From Dasyornis broadbenti (Eukaryota > Chordata > Aves > Passeriformes > Dasyornithidae), in assembly GCA_013397935.1 (NCBI GenBank), contig VZRN01006817.1, forward strand, positions 609,996 through 673,995: a stretch of 64,000 nt of DNA, read 5' to 3'. The position numbers were made by a program, and so were the translations under genes. The notes below the pieces were generated by a model, which was not told where the DNA came from, did not search any database, and worked only from the letters and a program-made list of their open reading frames with translations. Of the stretch, positions 48,947 to 59,823 are shown in pieces (positions within the stretch are counted from its first letter, which is position 1; every line of letters begins with the position of its first letter).

Positions 48947-51536
48947 CGCCCAGCTCTTGCATTTGTTATTTCTGCTATTGTCAGGACAAGCCTGAAGGTA
49001 TTCAGAATGATCTTTCCCTCAGCCTGCCTGGAGGTGTGATGCTTCTCTGCTGCTCGATTTCTTTTTCCTGAGCTGAATGACTGCTGATCTAACTAATCAG
49101 CTGAGGTGGTTTGCAAATGTTTGGGTAATAGCTCTGAAGTAAGTTTTAAACTTTTTATTGCCTGGTTGGAGGGCTGAGGTCTGGTGTTTGATGGAGGGAT
49201 TGGAATGCTGGCCAAGCCCCCAGATAAAGACCATGAAATTCTTAGCTCGGGGTTCCAGAGTACAAGGGTTAGCTGAAAGCCGGTCATTTCCCAGTGCTGA
49301 ATTAAAGCTTAAACACAGTGGGTTGTTTGAGTAAACAGCAGTGCTGCAGCCTGAAAGCAGGATACTGAAGCTGTTGAAATGAGTCGTCTTTGGGAAGAAT
49401 GGGAAGGTCAATTGGTCAGTTTTAAGGGTGAGGTCAAACAAGGGCATAGTTACACTGAACTGAGTCTTTCTGGAGACCTGGCATTGGTTCTTTGAAATGA
49501 CAGTCAACTTCAGCCAGAGCACACAAATTATTTTTAAGTTATGCCTTACACCTTTTCTGTATGAGGTTAGTGCATTTGCTCAGCCTTAGGTTTACTTGAT
49601 AATGCAAAAATAGGTGTCATTGTTTGGGGTTTTTAGTATGTTTTCCATTGTTTTGCTTAACACGTAAGTTGGATAAGTGACTGTGAGGTTGCTAAGAAAA
49701 TGTAGTGGGGGTTTCTTTGTCCTTGAACCTAAATTACAGGGGTTAGTTATGGACTAATACTTTCTATGACCGTAATGCATCTGTATGCTTGAATCTTGAT
49801 GCTGAGTTGTTTGTTGTACTTAGTAGCAGCAAATACAGATATACATATAGACTGCTGTGTCAAGATTAGTTGCTTCTCTAATTACAAAAAAATCTTTGTA
49901 ACAGGCCTGTTTTCCATTTGCTGTCACATGCTTTACAGTATTTTGAAGGATACATAGACATGTAATTACAGGTTTCCCCTTCCTGATTCATTAATGCATA
50001 AGAGCTACTCACTAGAAGAACAATTGAGTAGTGTGTACATATATTTCTGAACACAAGGTGTTTTAGGGTAGAGGATCTCAAAGCTGATCTCAGTCCATTC
50101 TGGACTACCAGTCAGAAACACTTTTAATAGTATCTTCAACTTCAGCTGTTGAAAGGTACTGTTTCCTGCATCACTGCGGAAGTGTCTTGGATGTTTTTAG
50201 CACATTTAACTTGCTGTAAATGAAGCAATGGCTGCTTTGGCATCTCTCCAAGGTTTGGCATACAGGGAGATTTCAGCTAGCACTGACATCAATTACTGTC
50301 TTTTTTAAAAAACAAATTTGGCATCAGACACCAGAATTCTTCTTTCATCACCAACTTACTTCAGTTGTTGCCCTCAGTCTTATGCACACCTCTATGTATA
50401 TCAAGATTGAGCCATAGACACAATGTGGCTTGGTGATTGCTCATTTTCACTGCATGTTCATGCATTTGTTTTCCTAAACCTTCCTCACCCTCCCCCTCAT
50501 CCCCCATCAATCCCTACCAAAGCCTGTCCTCTCACTCTTTGAGTTGAGCCATTGCACCACACTTTCCCTGCAATTATGCATGCATTTTTCACCTTAGCTC
50601 AGGCTTCCCTCAGGCCTGAGCTGCTCTTATCTCCCTATGACTCCAAACTGATAAGTCAGTTTAATTGGAAAGGGGTGTGGTGGTTGTTTATCCTTCATCA
50701 CATTGAAATCTGGTGACATAGAATAGAAAATGAAATTAAAATGAATTAGATTAGACAATAAGTGCAATGGTCATTGATAGTACCATTAAACATGCTGTGT
50801 TGCCTTTGTGAAAACATCTTCTGCAGTGCAAGCTGATCTTAGTTATTTATTGTGATTCTGACTTTTGACCCAAAAGCCAGCAAGGCTTTTGTGTGCTTTA
50901 GCTCAAAATTACCTTATTAGACTGTTGTTTATCTTCATATCTTCAATAAGCTTTTTCTCGACAAACGTGGGAGAAGGTGTCAGCGCTCCTGCTCTGCGTG
51001 CCTACTGTACAGTGGTCTGTTCCCAAATCTGATTCTTCCAGTAAGAGTTTCTCAAAAGAGGTTTACTTGTGGCGTTCTGTGTTACATTTTTTCCATTTAT
51101 CAGGGGTTGTTGAAACATGTGGCTTGCTTGCCATGGTTGTCCTTTAACCAACAACAGCAAACAGTCAGTAAATTATCTGCATAATTGATTTCTCATCTAA
51201 GAGGTTGCAGGCCATCTGTTGATTTGCATGAAATAGCAGCATAGTTGCTGCATATCTATTTCAGTAATTTGGAGGGAATGATATGGATAGAGAGCAAGTC
51301 CAATATGATACATTCTGGACAAGGAAATGACCACTGAATTTTCTCTGTAAACACATCTGACTTGTTCTGCAGAAGAATTAAGCTCACATTTGAAGCCTTG
51401 GAGTGGAATTCTCTGCTGGTGCCCGGCAGATTGGTTAGGTCCTGTGGAATCAAGGTAAAGGATAGGCTCAGGTTCTCTGTTTGCAGGCTTCATGCCCAGT
51501 GTTTGCAAGGTGTTTGTGTTTGTCCTGTTCCCGCAG

Positions 51537-51845
51537 GTGCCACTGCACTGCTGCTCCTGGCGCGCCGGACAGACCTGAGGCGCATTTCCTTGGACACACC
51601 CGATTTCACGGACATCGTGCTGCCACTGGAGGACATCCGGCACGCCATCGCCATCGACTTCGATCCCCTGGAGGGATACATCTACTGGACGGACGATGAG
51701 GTGAGGGCCATCCGCCGCTCCTTCCTCGACGGCTCGGGCAGCCAGTTCGTGGTGACGGCGCAGATCGCGCACCCCGATGGCATCGCTGTGGACTGGGTGG
51801 CCCGGAACCTGTACTGGACAGACACCGGCACGGACCGCATCGAAG
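51537..51845. other. Exonic CpG-rich island
   Basis: Hand counting gives about 31 CpG dinucleotides in about 310 bp, against three in the whole 172-bp exon 7 and essentially none in the last ~88 bp of exon 6. The flanking introns are AT-rich, so the island is confined to the exon. Confidence 0.8.
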
Positions 51846-51933
51846 TCACCAGGCTTAATGGGACCATGAGGAAAATCTTGATATCAGAAGACCTGGAAGA
51901 GCCCAGAGCTATTGTGCTGGATCCCATGGTTGG
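51537..51933 (+). CDS. LRP6: LRP6 exon 6 (start of beta-propeller 2, ~residues 326-458)
   Basis: This 397-bp exon opens propeller 2 right after EGF1. It encodes LLLLARRTDLRRISLDTPD, then IYWTDDEVRAIRRS, then HPDGIAVDWVARNLYWTDTG and EVTRLNGT (Asn433 sequon), ending in DPMVG. Two canonical YWTD motifs and the DGIAVDW strand define the blades. Propeller 2 belongs to the PE1-PE2 half of the ectodomain used by several Wnts. The acceptor is CCCGCAG (AG at 51535-51536); the donor GTGAGG starts at 51934. The split Gly codons at both ends match neighbouring exons. The first ~310 bp are strikingly CpG-rich while the last ~90 bp are not. Compared with mammalian LRP6 as I recall it, Glu to Ala, Gln to Pro, Tyr to Phe, Val to Leu and Ile to Leu changes fall in the CpG-rich part. 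Confidence 0.96.
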
Positions 51934-52429
51934 GTGAGGAGCTGTTTGTGAGCATTTTTTAAAATATTAGTCATGCAAAGAAGATACCTTTGTCTACTTC
52001 TGTGTAGATAATGGGATGCAGTGATAAACTTGTGAGCCTTCCAAATGAAGATACTGGGATTCTTTGGAAGTTAAGGCTCTGAGGCACAAGGACTGCTGCT
52101 CTATTTTGACACCTGGGTAGTCATTTTAAATGTCTTCATTTTATTATTTTAATATTTTTGGGGACTGTGTGGATCCGCTTGTTTATTCTAGCTAATAGCA
52201 CTGGTTATACTGTCTTGCTGAGCAGACTGATACAGGAATTTTGTGTAAAGGAACAGTGTGTTTACATGGCAATTCTTTCCTAATGGTTTGGGCAACCTTA
52301 CCTAGGTAAGGAAATATTTTTTGTTTAGAAATGTGATCTTCTGTGTATTATGTGGTTTTGGAGAAGAGTAGTCCAGAAGAAGCTATGATATGGAAGGTTT
52401 GGATTAACAAGATTTTGCTTCCTTTGCAG
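51934..52429 (+). other. LRP6: LRP6 intron 6
   Basis: A short 496-bp GT-AG intron (donor GTGAGG, acceptor TTTGCAG). It contains no recognisable repeat, RNA gene or coding signal. Confidence 0.93.
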
Positions 52430-52601
52430 CTACATGTACTGGACTGACTGGGGAGAAATCCCAAAGATCGAGAGGGCAGCATTGGATGGCTCAGACAGAA
52501 TTGTGCTGGTGAACACCTCGCTTGGCTGGCCAAATGGATTGGCACTGGATTATGCAGAAAGCAAAATCTACTGGGGAGATGCCAAAACGGACAAAATAGA
52601 G
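52430..52601 (+). CDS. LRP6: LRP6 exon 7 (beta-propeller 2, ~residues 458-515)
   Basis: This 172-bp exon encodes further YWTD blades of propeller 2: MYWTDWGEIPKIERAALDGS, the sequon Asn-Thr-Ser at position 486, GWPNGLALDY and IYWGDAKTDKIE. It is a paralogous repeat of exon 3, sharing the MYWTDWGE...PKIERA and WPNGL...LDY pattern; both exons start with the last base of a split Gly codon. The acceptor is CTTTGCAG (AG at 52428-52429). The donor GTTTGT starts at 52602 and is weaker than the other donors in this window. The exon ends on a complete codon (phase 0), so exon 8 should start with a whole codon; it is not present in the remaining 11.4 kb. Confidence 0.96.
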
Positions 52602-54860
52602 GTTTGTAATTGAACCTGCATCTTTTATTCCATGAAGTTACAGAATGTAGTTCAACTTTTCTAGGTGTTCGTATTCTGATACAGCCCGAAAGGGCAGTGG
52701 GATGGTGGTTGAGTTGTGCTTTAAGTTGTGCTGTTCTTCTCAGCCTTTGGGCAAGTTACTCGCTATTCTTCTCTCATTTTTTGTGTCAAATAGAAATTAT
52801 ATCCATGTAGTAGAGCTCTCTTTGCAAGAATGTTTGATAAGGACTTGTTAAATAGGTCAATTCTTAGGTCATCAGGGGAAAAAGCTTTTTACTGGGATTA
52901 ATGTTTGTCGTTTAAAAAAAATGATCTTTCATTCTTTGCATTGCTCAGTTCAGATCCTAGTAAAACATATTTTAAAGAAATAAATCTTATTTCACATATA
53001 ATTATTTGTACTTCCAGAAGTCCTCTATACTTTGCATCTCCCTTGTTTTATTAGAGTTTCAGCAAGGGCATAGATTTTCCTTTCCGACATGTCCTGTTGA
53101 AACTTCTAATATATATAAAAAAAAAAGACACTTTTTTTTCTCTCCCACATTGAAAATGTTGCATTTATTCTGTTGTGAAATAGTTAGGAAACAAATACGA
53201 CATTTATTATCTCTCAGTCTTTGAGAAAATAGTATTGTTTAGCATTTGATCAGTTTGCTATCAAGAGCTTTTGTTGGAAACAGAAGACTTGACTACTACC
53301 TGGTGCCAGTAGCACCGTCTACCTTTGCTGTATCCTGGTAGATTTGCCTTCCTTTGATGAATTCCTAACCATTGCAAATAACTTTTAGCATTTATCATAT
53401 TAGGCACAATATCTTTTCTAGCCTTACAAAGTTGTTTTTACTTTGATATAACTGCAAGTAAGTCAAGGTGAAGTCATAGTCATGTGCTGGAAGGTCACGT
53501 AACTGTTTGTTCTCCTTCAGAGCCAAAGTAACTCCAGTCCTGCAAGGTGAGTTGCTTTGAAGCACTCCTTGGGAGAGCCTCAGGATGCAGAGTTTTCTTT
53601 GTACTGAAAACAAGATTTATAGTCTGTAATTCATGTAATATTACACCAGCTTTGAGAAAAGAGGAGAAAACAGTCTTAGAGATGTTTAGAGATTTATTTA
53701 TAACAGATTGAACACTTCAGCCCTGATACTGTCTTGGCCTTGAATTTGTTTTGCAAAGGGAAAGTTAGGCATTCTTCACCCTCATGTTTGCCAGAACACT
53801 GAGATTCCTTATTCGTTAATAATGATTCTATTCAGTGCTGGATCAGTTTGTGGCAGAAATTTTCATCTTGATTGGGTGGGAGGTCACTTCTGCAATTCTG
53901 TCAGACTGGCTAGAGCACATCATAGAATGTTTATGCCAACATTACAGTGTCTGTGGCAGGACAGAAGATACCTGATTTGGCACAAAGGCTTTCGGGACAA
54001 TTTCCATTTCATTGTTCTTAAATCAGTGTAAGCCAGCAGAATGAGTTTGTTCCAGGTTGTCATGTAACATCTGTGCAGGGCATCAGAGCAGATTTATCAC
54101 CCTTATATTTCAGAATGACTCATTATTTTTTCCTATGTCTTCCAAGTGTTAGAGTTACAATGTTACTGCTGCTGCTTTTTACAAAAAGTTAACATTTGTT
54201 AACTGTGATCAACATGTAGTAAATCTTGAAACAGTCTGGCTAAAACCTTTAAAGCAACAGAGGTGAAGTTCTCCAACAGTTTTTCTTTGGTGCTTTTGGA
54301 TTTTAGTTTTGCTTGAGGATGTGCGTTTGTATTTTTTAATTCCTGAAGGTGTGCATTTAGGCATATGTGACATAGATCTATAAAATTATGTATTAGGTGA
54401 CCAACACTTCCCCCAGGCACACCTTTTTGACAGAAGAAATTGGTCCTTGTAACTAATGTGAAGTGGTGGGTGCAGAACAAGCAAAAGCAAATGGTTCTTC
54501 AAACAGCATGTGGTAAATTGTGGAAATGGCTGTAGATGTTAAAAGCTCACATGTGTTACTGGGGAGACTGGGTACGTTTGTGGAAGGGAATTCCAGTGCA
54601 TTTTAGTGGCAAATAAAATTGCCTCTGAACCACAAATCACCGAACTGTAAATTACTGTAGAAGGAAGGAGTCTTCTTGAAAAGTTTCAGTATGCATTTCC
54701 TTTGTTATGCCGTTCTGTAGGAGTTGGTTATTCTCTGAGAAAGGACACTGGCGTGGGTCGAGCTTTGGATTGAACCCGCAGTGCCTCTCTTCTCTTGTGT
54801 TGAGGCCGTTCTGTCATGTTCTTCCTTAGATGTGATCTTGCTGCTTGCTAACTGCACTTC

Positions 54861-54880
54861 AGAGGGGCAAAGAGGGGCAA
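54861..54880. repeat. 10-bp perfect tandem duplication
   Basis: AGAGGGGCAA occurs twice in direct succession (54861-54870 and 54871-54880). A minor simple repeat in intron 7. Confidence 0.8.
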
Positions 54881-54985
54881 AACCAGTGACCCTGGTAGTG
54901 AACAGCACACACTTCCAGTATGGCTTTTGTAATTAAAAGCATGGAAGGGCTCTGTAGGATGAAGTGGGGGTGTCCATCCAAGAGA

Positions 54986-55001
54986 TTTTTTTTTTTTTTT
55001 T
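54986..55001. repeat. T16 homopolymer bordering an LTR-like repeat
   Basis: Sixteen T residues end one base before the LTR-like block that begins near 55003. It could mark the poly(A) end of a minus-strand retroposed copy, or be a chance microsatellite. Confidence 0.7.
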
Positions 55002-55002
55002 G

Positions 55003-56115
55003 TCCACACCTGTCATGGTTCAGGAATGGTGCAATTTAGTGCTTCCATTGAGCCTCTCCAAACCATGCACCTCTCACTTCCCCCAACCCCCCTTTCCCCT
55101 CTGCAGCAGGATGGAGAGGAGAATCGGAGGCATAAAAGGATTGAGATAAGAATAATTTGCTGAAAACAGCAATGATATAAGAAAATTAACAGTAACAGCA
55201 CAATAGGAATGACAGAAATAAATGATTCACATGCAGTCCCCCTGACAACAGACAGTACTGGATGGCTCCCTCTCCCTCTGCCACATTTCCTCAATTGAAA
55301 GGAACCCCATCTCCCTGGAAGAGAGTCCCTTTCCCCTACTCTCAGCAGTGACTTGAGGTAGTAACGAATAACCTCCAGGTCCTGGCCATGCCCCCTCCTG
55401 GCTATTGCAAAAATTAATCCTGTCCTGACCAGAATCAGGACATTTCCTACCCCTTCTTCTATACCATGTACACCATGCCCAGGTTCTACTCCTTCCAGCT
55501 ATGTACATATATATATACACATATATATATACATACATATTTATACACACACACACACACACACAAGTGCAGATTTCATTTCTGTACTTAATGGCCATCC
55601 CCCCAAGATGTCTGTCGAGTTCATTTAGTCCATAGCTGTGGCTCCTATCTGTCCCAAATGTCTTCCAGGGCAGGAGGTCTGGTGTGATGTTGGATGATTG
55701 CAGATTGTGTGAGGAGCTCATGACTGGTGTATCTGGAGCAGTCCATCCTCACTGTCCCTGGGAGTTATGGCATGCAGTGGCAGTGTCATTCAATATTATA
55801 CAATTCAACATCACAGACTCTTCTCACCCAAAAATCAAATCCCCCTGAGGTGCACATGGTGTTTCCCTGTCCCTCTGCATCTCCCACCAAGTGCACCCAG
55901 GACCTTGAGCAAAAACAATCCCATGGATGGGTTTGCTTTTGCTTGAGGCAAGACTGATCCAAACTGTCTTCCCTAGCACATTCCTCATAGGCACCACAGG
56001 GACTTTATCCCCTTCTGAAGTACATGGAGCTTTTGATTGGGCAGGGCCAGCTCAACTGGTAGAGCCTCTGGTATTAACTAACCAGGTGGCCTTTGCTAAG
56101 TGTAGATCGCTGTCT
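55003..56115. mobile_element. Avian LTR-retrotransposon (endogenous retrovirus-like) derived block
   Basis: Both ends resemble the same avian interspersed repeat as I remember it: the left edge has a TGTCATGGTTCAGGAATGG motif followed by AATTTAGTGCTTCC, and the right part has GGCACCACAGGGACTTTATC and ACCAGGTGGCCTTTGCTAAG. The block is GC-richer than its surroundings and holds a dinucleotide microsatellite at 55502-55565. No intact gag, pol or env frame is present in either orientation, so this is an old, decayed remnant. Family, orientation and exact limits are uncertain. Confidence 0.55.
55502..55565. repeat. Compound (TA)n/(CA)n microsatellite
   Basis: A TA-rich alternating stretch with CA interruptions (55506-55553) runs into about ten uninterrupted AC units ending at 55565. 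The purine-pyrimidine alternation is likely length-polymorphic. It lies inside the LTR-like block. Confidence 0.9.
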
Positions 56116-58325
56116 AAATATAGTATAGCTAAAATATTACTAATGTTTCAGTATCCAAAGATGAAACTTGGAATTGGACATGAAAGCATCAGAATATATG
56201 CCTGGTCTGGGCTTTGCTTCATGTACCTGTATGTAGTTGGAAAGGGGGATAAAAGCAGGAGAAACACATTTGTGTACTTGTCTCTATTCCTTTAAGTGGT
56301 TTTTCATACATGATTTTACCTAATTTGTGCTTTTCTCATTTTTTTTGCCTTTGCATGTGGAATTCCTCAGAATGGGTATTTACCTGCAGTGCTACCAAAC
56401 TGAATGTTTCTTGCAAGCCATGTTTCTGGTTTGTTTGTGTGACATATGAGCTTTTATTATTTATTTTTTTACTCACTGATTCATGCTCTGCTGTTCTGGA
56501 GCCCCCAGACGATAATAAAGCATCAGCAGGGGTTAATGGAGACTGGTAGGGGGTACAGCAGGGAGCTTTTGTTCCCATTTTATCTGGCAGCCTGCAGCAG
56601 GCAGAAGCAGGCTGTGGCTCAACAGCTTCGTCATTTATCTCGGTCAGGTTTCACTGCTGATAAACTTCTATTGAAATGGATGGCTGCTATTGTGCTTACC
56701 AGTGGGGAAGATTTCTCATTGACTTGCTACAGGTTTAAAGCATTTTCCTGCCGCGCTATGAGGTTAAAAATGTATGATCTGCTCTGTTGAATTGGTCTTG
56801 TGTTTTCCTGCTCAAGTGAGTATTTGTGTTCTTGGCACGTACGCTACCTGTTTTAAGGCAAAGGTTGGGTTCTTAAATGGCCAGCAAAGCTTGTATTGAT
56901 AAAGCAATTATAAATGGCTGCATGCATGTGTGGCTGTGTGTGTTAAGGGGAAGTCATGATGATATGGCTGATTTCTCATAGTTTTTCAGTCTTTGCTTCA
57001 TTTTTCTTTATTCATCCTCGCCTGTTCTCCATTCTCAGAGCTGGAGATGACACCCACTAACACCTACTAGTGGTGAGTGTAAAAAAGGATCTGTCTCCCA
57101 CTCAGATCCAGCCATTATCTAGTGATTTTTGAGTGCTTCTCTAACTTGAAGTGTTTGTGCATTCCCAAATCTATTAGCCGTGCCTGACATTACTGGCTCT
57201 AATCCTCGTGATTAATATGGAAAGTATTACATCCTGCTGTTTTCCAGCTTAAGTACACACAAGTATTCAGAACCCAGCCTTGCTGGACAACAGAAAGCAG
57301 ATGCTGCTAAGACTTTTTACAGCACAGAAACCTTGAACAGAGAGGACCTTTTTGTCTTTGACCTAGGAGCTAATAGTTTGGCATCTAGAGAATGCTCTAA
57401 TTCATATTCTAATCCTGAAATTGCAGGGCTACATTTTCCTCCGATGACAACTGCCTCAATTTTACTGCCACCCTAATAAGGAAATTTTGGTTTCTAAGTA
57501 CTCACCGTTTATTTTCTGACTGAGAGTTTTTGTCTCACATGTTACTTTGTACTGTGAAATGCTGATGACTTCCAAGCCTGGTTATTGATCCTACCCCTAC
57601 TTGAAGCACAGGTTTGAAAATTGAGAAGCAGAATCCAATGTATTCCTAGCTCTTGAACACAGCAGCTTTTGTGTACTTGCATTAAACTTTTGCAGGTGTG
57701 AGAAGTAAGGTAGTTGAAATAAATACTTGAAGTTGTTTTGCTGTTTAATATTGATTTGTTTAGTTGTGGCACTTGGGAATTTCATTCAACATAAAAACAA
57801 GTATGTGCTGTAGAAGGTAGAAACAGATCCCTGTACTCTATCCCACTTTCAGAAATTTAAAGCTTACTTTGTGAGGGAATTTCCAGCTATTTGTTAACAC
57901 CTGCTAAGCCTGCTTTAAGAAAAATTAGAGATTTTTGAAATTAGTAGTAGAATAAGGATCTATTTTTTAAAAATAAAATTTATTAGTTTATACTTGGTAT
58001 AATTTTAATTTGAGAGGTTTCTTTTGGACTTCTGGATGAAGCTAAGAAAGAATTAAATTTTGTGATGCTGACCAAGACAGTAAAACTGTATTACAAAGCA
58101 AAGCAAACCAATGACAGCGACAGACAACATATTAGTTAGGTCTCCTCGCTGTTGAAGAGCCGGATACAAGAATTTGAGTGGTCCCTTATCATGGGCTCCA
58201 AATGCTGAGTCAGGACCTCCTGGCATTGTAAGCTTGTTACTATTGGAAAAAATAAATTCCTTTTTTTACCTGGGCTTTTGAACATGGGGCTGCAGAATTC
58301 AGTGTCGCTTAGAGATGCACCTTTT

Positions 58326-58395
58326 CACAGAATCACAGATTTGTTAGGTTTGGAAGGGACCTCTGGAGACCATCTAGTCAACCTGCAGCTGTTTT
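58326..58395 (-). mobile_element. CR1 3' tail, minus orientation
   Basis: It starts with CACAGAATCACAGAT, the reverse complement of CR1 terminal octamers, followed by GGTTTGGAAGGGACCTCTGG and ACCATCTAGTCAACCTGCAG. These are the complement of the typical CR1 3' untranslated end. Only about 70 bp remain, so it is strongly 5'-truncated. Confidence 0.85.
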
Positions 58396-59794
58396 AATGC
58401 AGAAATAAAAAAGAAGAAACATTTAAAACATCCATGCTGGTTTCAAATCGGGAACATTAAAAGTTAACTTTTTATTGCTTTTGATAAATTGAGACTACCT
58501 AAACAAAATTCAGATGTGAAAAGTATGGTTATTGAGACCTTACATGGCAAGCCACTCGTGCTGAGGAGTTCTCCCAGAAGTCCTGAGGGATGGGCTTTCC
58601 ACAGGCTGTCACTTCATGGGCCAGGGAGAGGTCCCCAGCACCTCAGAACACAAAGAGGCTGCTGAAGGAAGCTTTTGGGGAGATACGGCCACAACTCCTG
58701 CCCAGGAGTAACCTGACTCTGATCTGAGTACCAAACGTGGTATTTTTCTAAGAAGTGAAATTACTGCCCTAAAAATTATGTGGAGAAAACTTTGACATTC
58801 AGTTTTAAAATGGTTCTGGTGTCACAGATCTGCATTTCATGCTGAAATTTGTAGTTGGTTTTCATCTAATGAGATGTAGGTATACTCAGCTAAGTTCCCT
58901 TATGTTGCCTTTTTGTGAAGAATGCTAGAAATGAGCCCTTCCACACTGTAAATGTTTAGAATAGGTTAGATGAGTCCTACTGTAAAAGCACCTCTTTTTT
59001 TCTGTTACCTCTAAGGAGAGCCTGGAATGGCCATGTCAGAGGCAGGCACCCACACGAGACATTTGAGCAGAAAGTTGTGCTGACTGCCCACATGAGGAAT
59101 TCAGAGATGTTTCTTACAACCTTTGCTAAAAGATGAGCGGTCCTGGCTTGCTGCTCTCAAAGCCTATGGTTGCCATGGGGTATAAATGTTGGATCTACAC
59201 CTATATGTCTTACATGCTTCCCAGATTTTTCACATTGGAGTTAGGAAATTGTATTTTGGTTTGTGCAGGTGTCTCACCTAGAAAGTAACAAGCCTCTACT
59301 GGCAGCCAGGATCGGTTACCTAAGGGAAAACACAGAAATCCCTCAAACTGACACAACCAGAGCCATCAGCTCACCTGAGTCTGACATACCTCAAATATTT
59401 CATGGCAAGCTGGGGAGCAGTGTGAAGAGATATTGAGAGATACTCAGCTGTCACCTGTGTTTGTGATTCAGCTGAGTACTATTTGGCAGTCTGCTTTTAT
59501 CCCTTACGCTCCAAAATTCTGGCTTTTACCCCCCCGCCTCTTTTTCCCCACCTTTTCACAAGCTAAGTTGTGTTACTGTACAAAACCTTGTACTGGTCTT
59601 GGACCTGGGCTTCTTTGGAAGTATTCATGTGACCTTGCAATCCCTCTCAATAATTATTTAGCTTTCTTCACACAGGCTTCTTACTTTGCTGTGAGATTTC
59701 GTAGTCTTAATCTGAATATCTCTTCTGGTACCGTGCATGATCTTGTAACATGGGAAAGAGTCTGTGGAGAAAGGTGGAAAACCAAGCTCTTGGA

Positions 59795-59823
59795 CGTGCA
59801 AGACCCTTGTGGGGTCTTGCACG
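59795..59823. other. Perfect 12-bp inverted repeat (hairpin)
   Basis: CGTGCAAGACCC (59795-59806) and GGGTCTTGCACG (59812-59823) are exact reverse complements separated by TTGTG. Pairing does not extend outward by eye, so the stem is shorter than a microRNA precursor. Function is unknown. Confidence 0.85.

Larger units (their letters stand above)
43925..51536 (+). other. LRP6: LRP6 intron 5
   Basis: A 7,612-bp intron with donor GTAGGC and acceptor TCCCGCAG. Contents I can name are a 20-bp tandem duplication at 46827-46866 and a paired-GATA palindrome next to a TATA-like sequence at 48913-48946. There is no clear CR1 or LTR. The stretch directly before exon 6 (51362-51536) is open in the exon's frame but is not homologous to LRP6. 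The remainder is AT-rich unique sequence in which I see nothing further. Confidence 0.9.

Noticed and set aside
51362..51536. Open frame running into exon 6 from upstream
   Set aside because: The upstream part is not LRP6-like. The CCCGCAG acceptor and the 397-bp exon length fit the known exon.
32198..52601. Assignment of the exons to LRP5 instead of LRP6
   Set aside because: EGF1 (LLENGKTCKD type), the Asn281 sequon and most diagnostic residues agree with LRP6.
55227..55721. 164-codon minus-strand ORF
   Set aside because: It lies inside the LTR-like block and translates the dinucleotide microsatellite into Cys-Val and Tyr-Ile runs, so it is a low-complexity artefact.
56047..56090. tRNA-like box A (CAGCTCAACTGGTAGAGC)
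   Set aside because: The rest does not fold into a cloverleaf: no matching box B or acceptor stem is visible, and the segment lies inside the LTR-like repeat.
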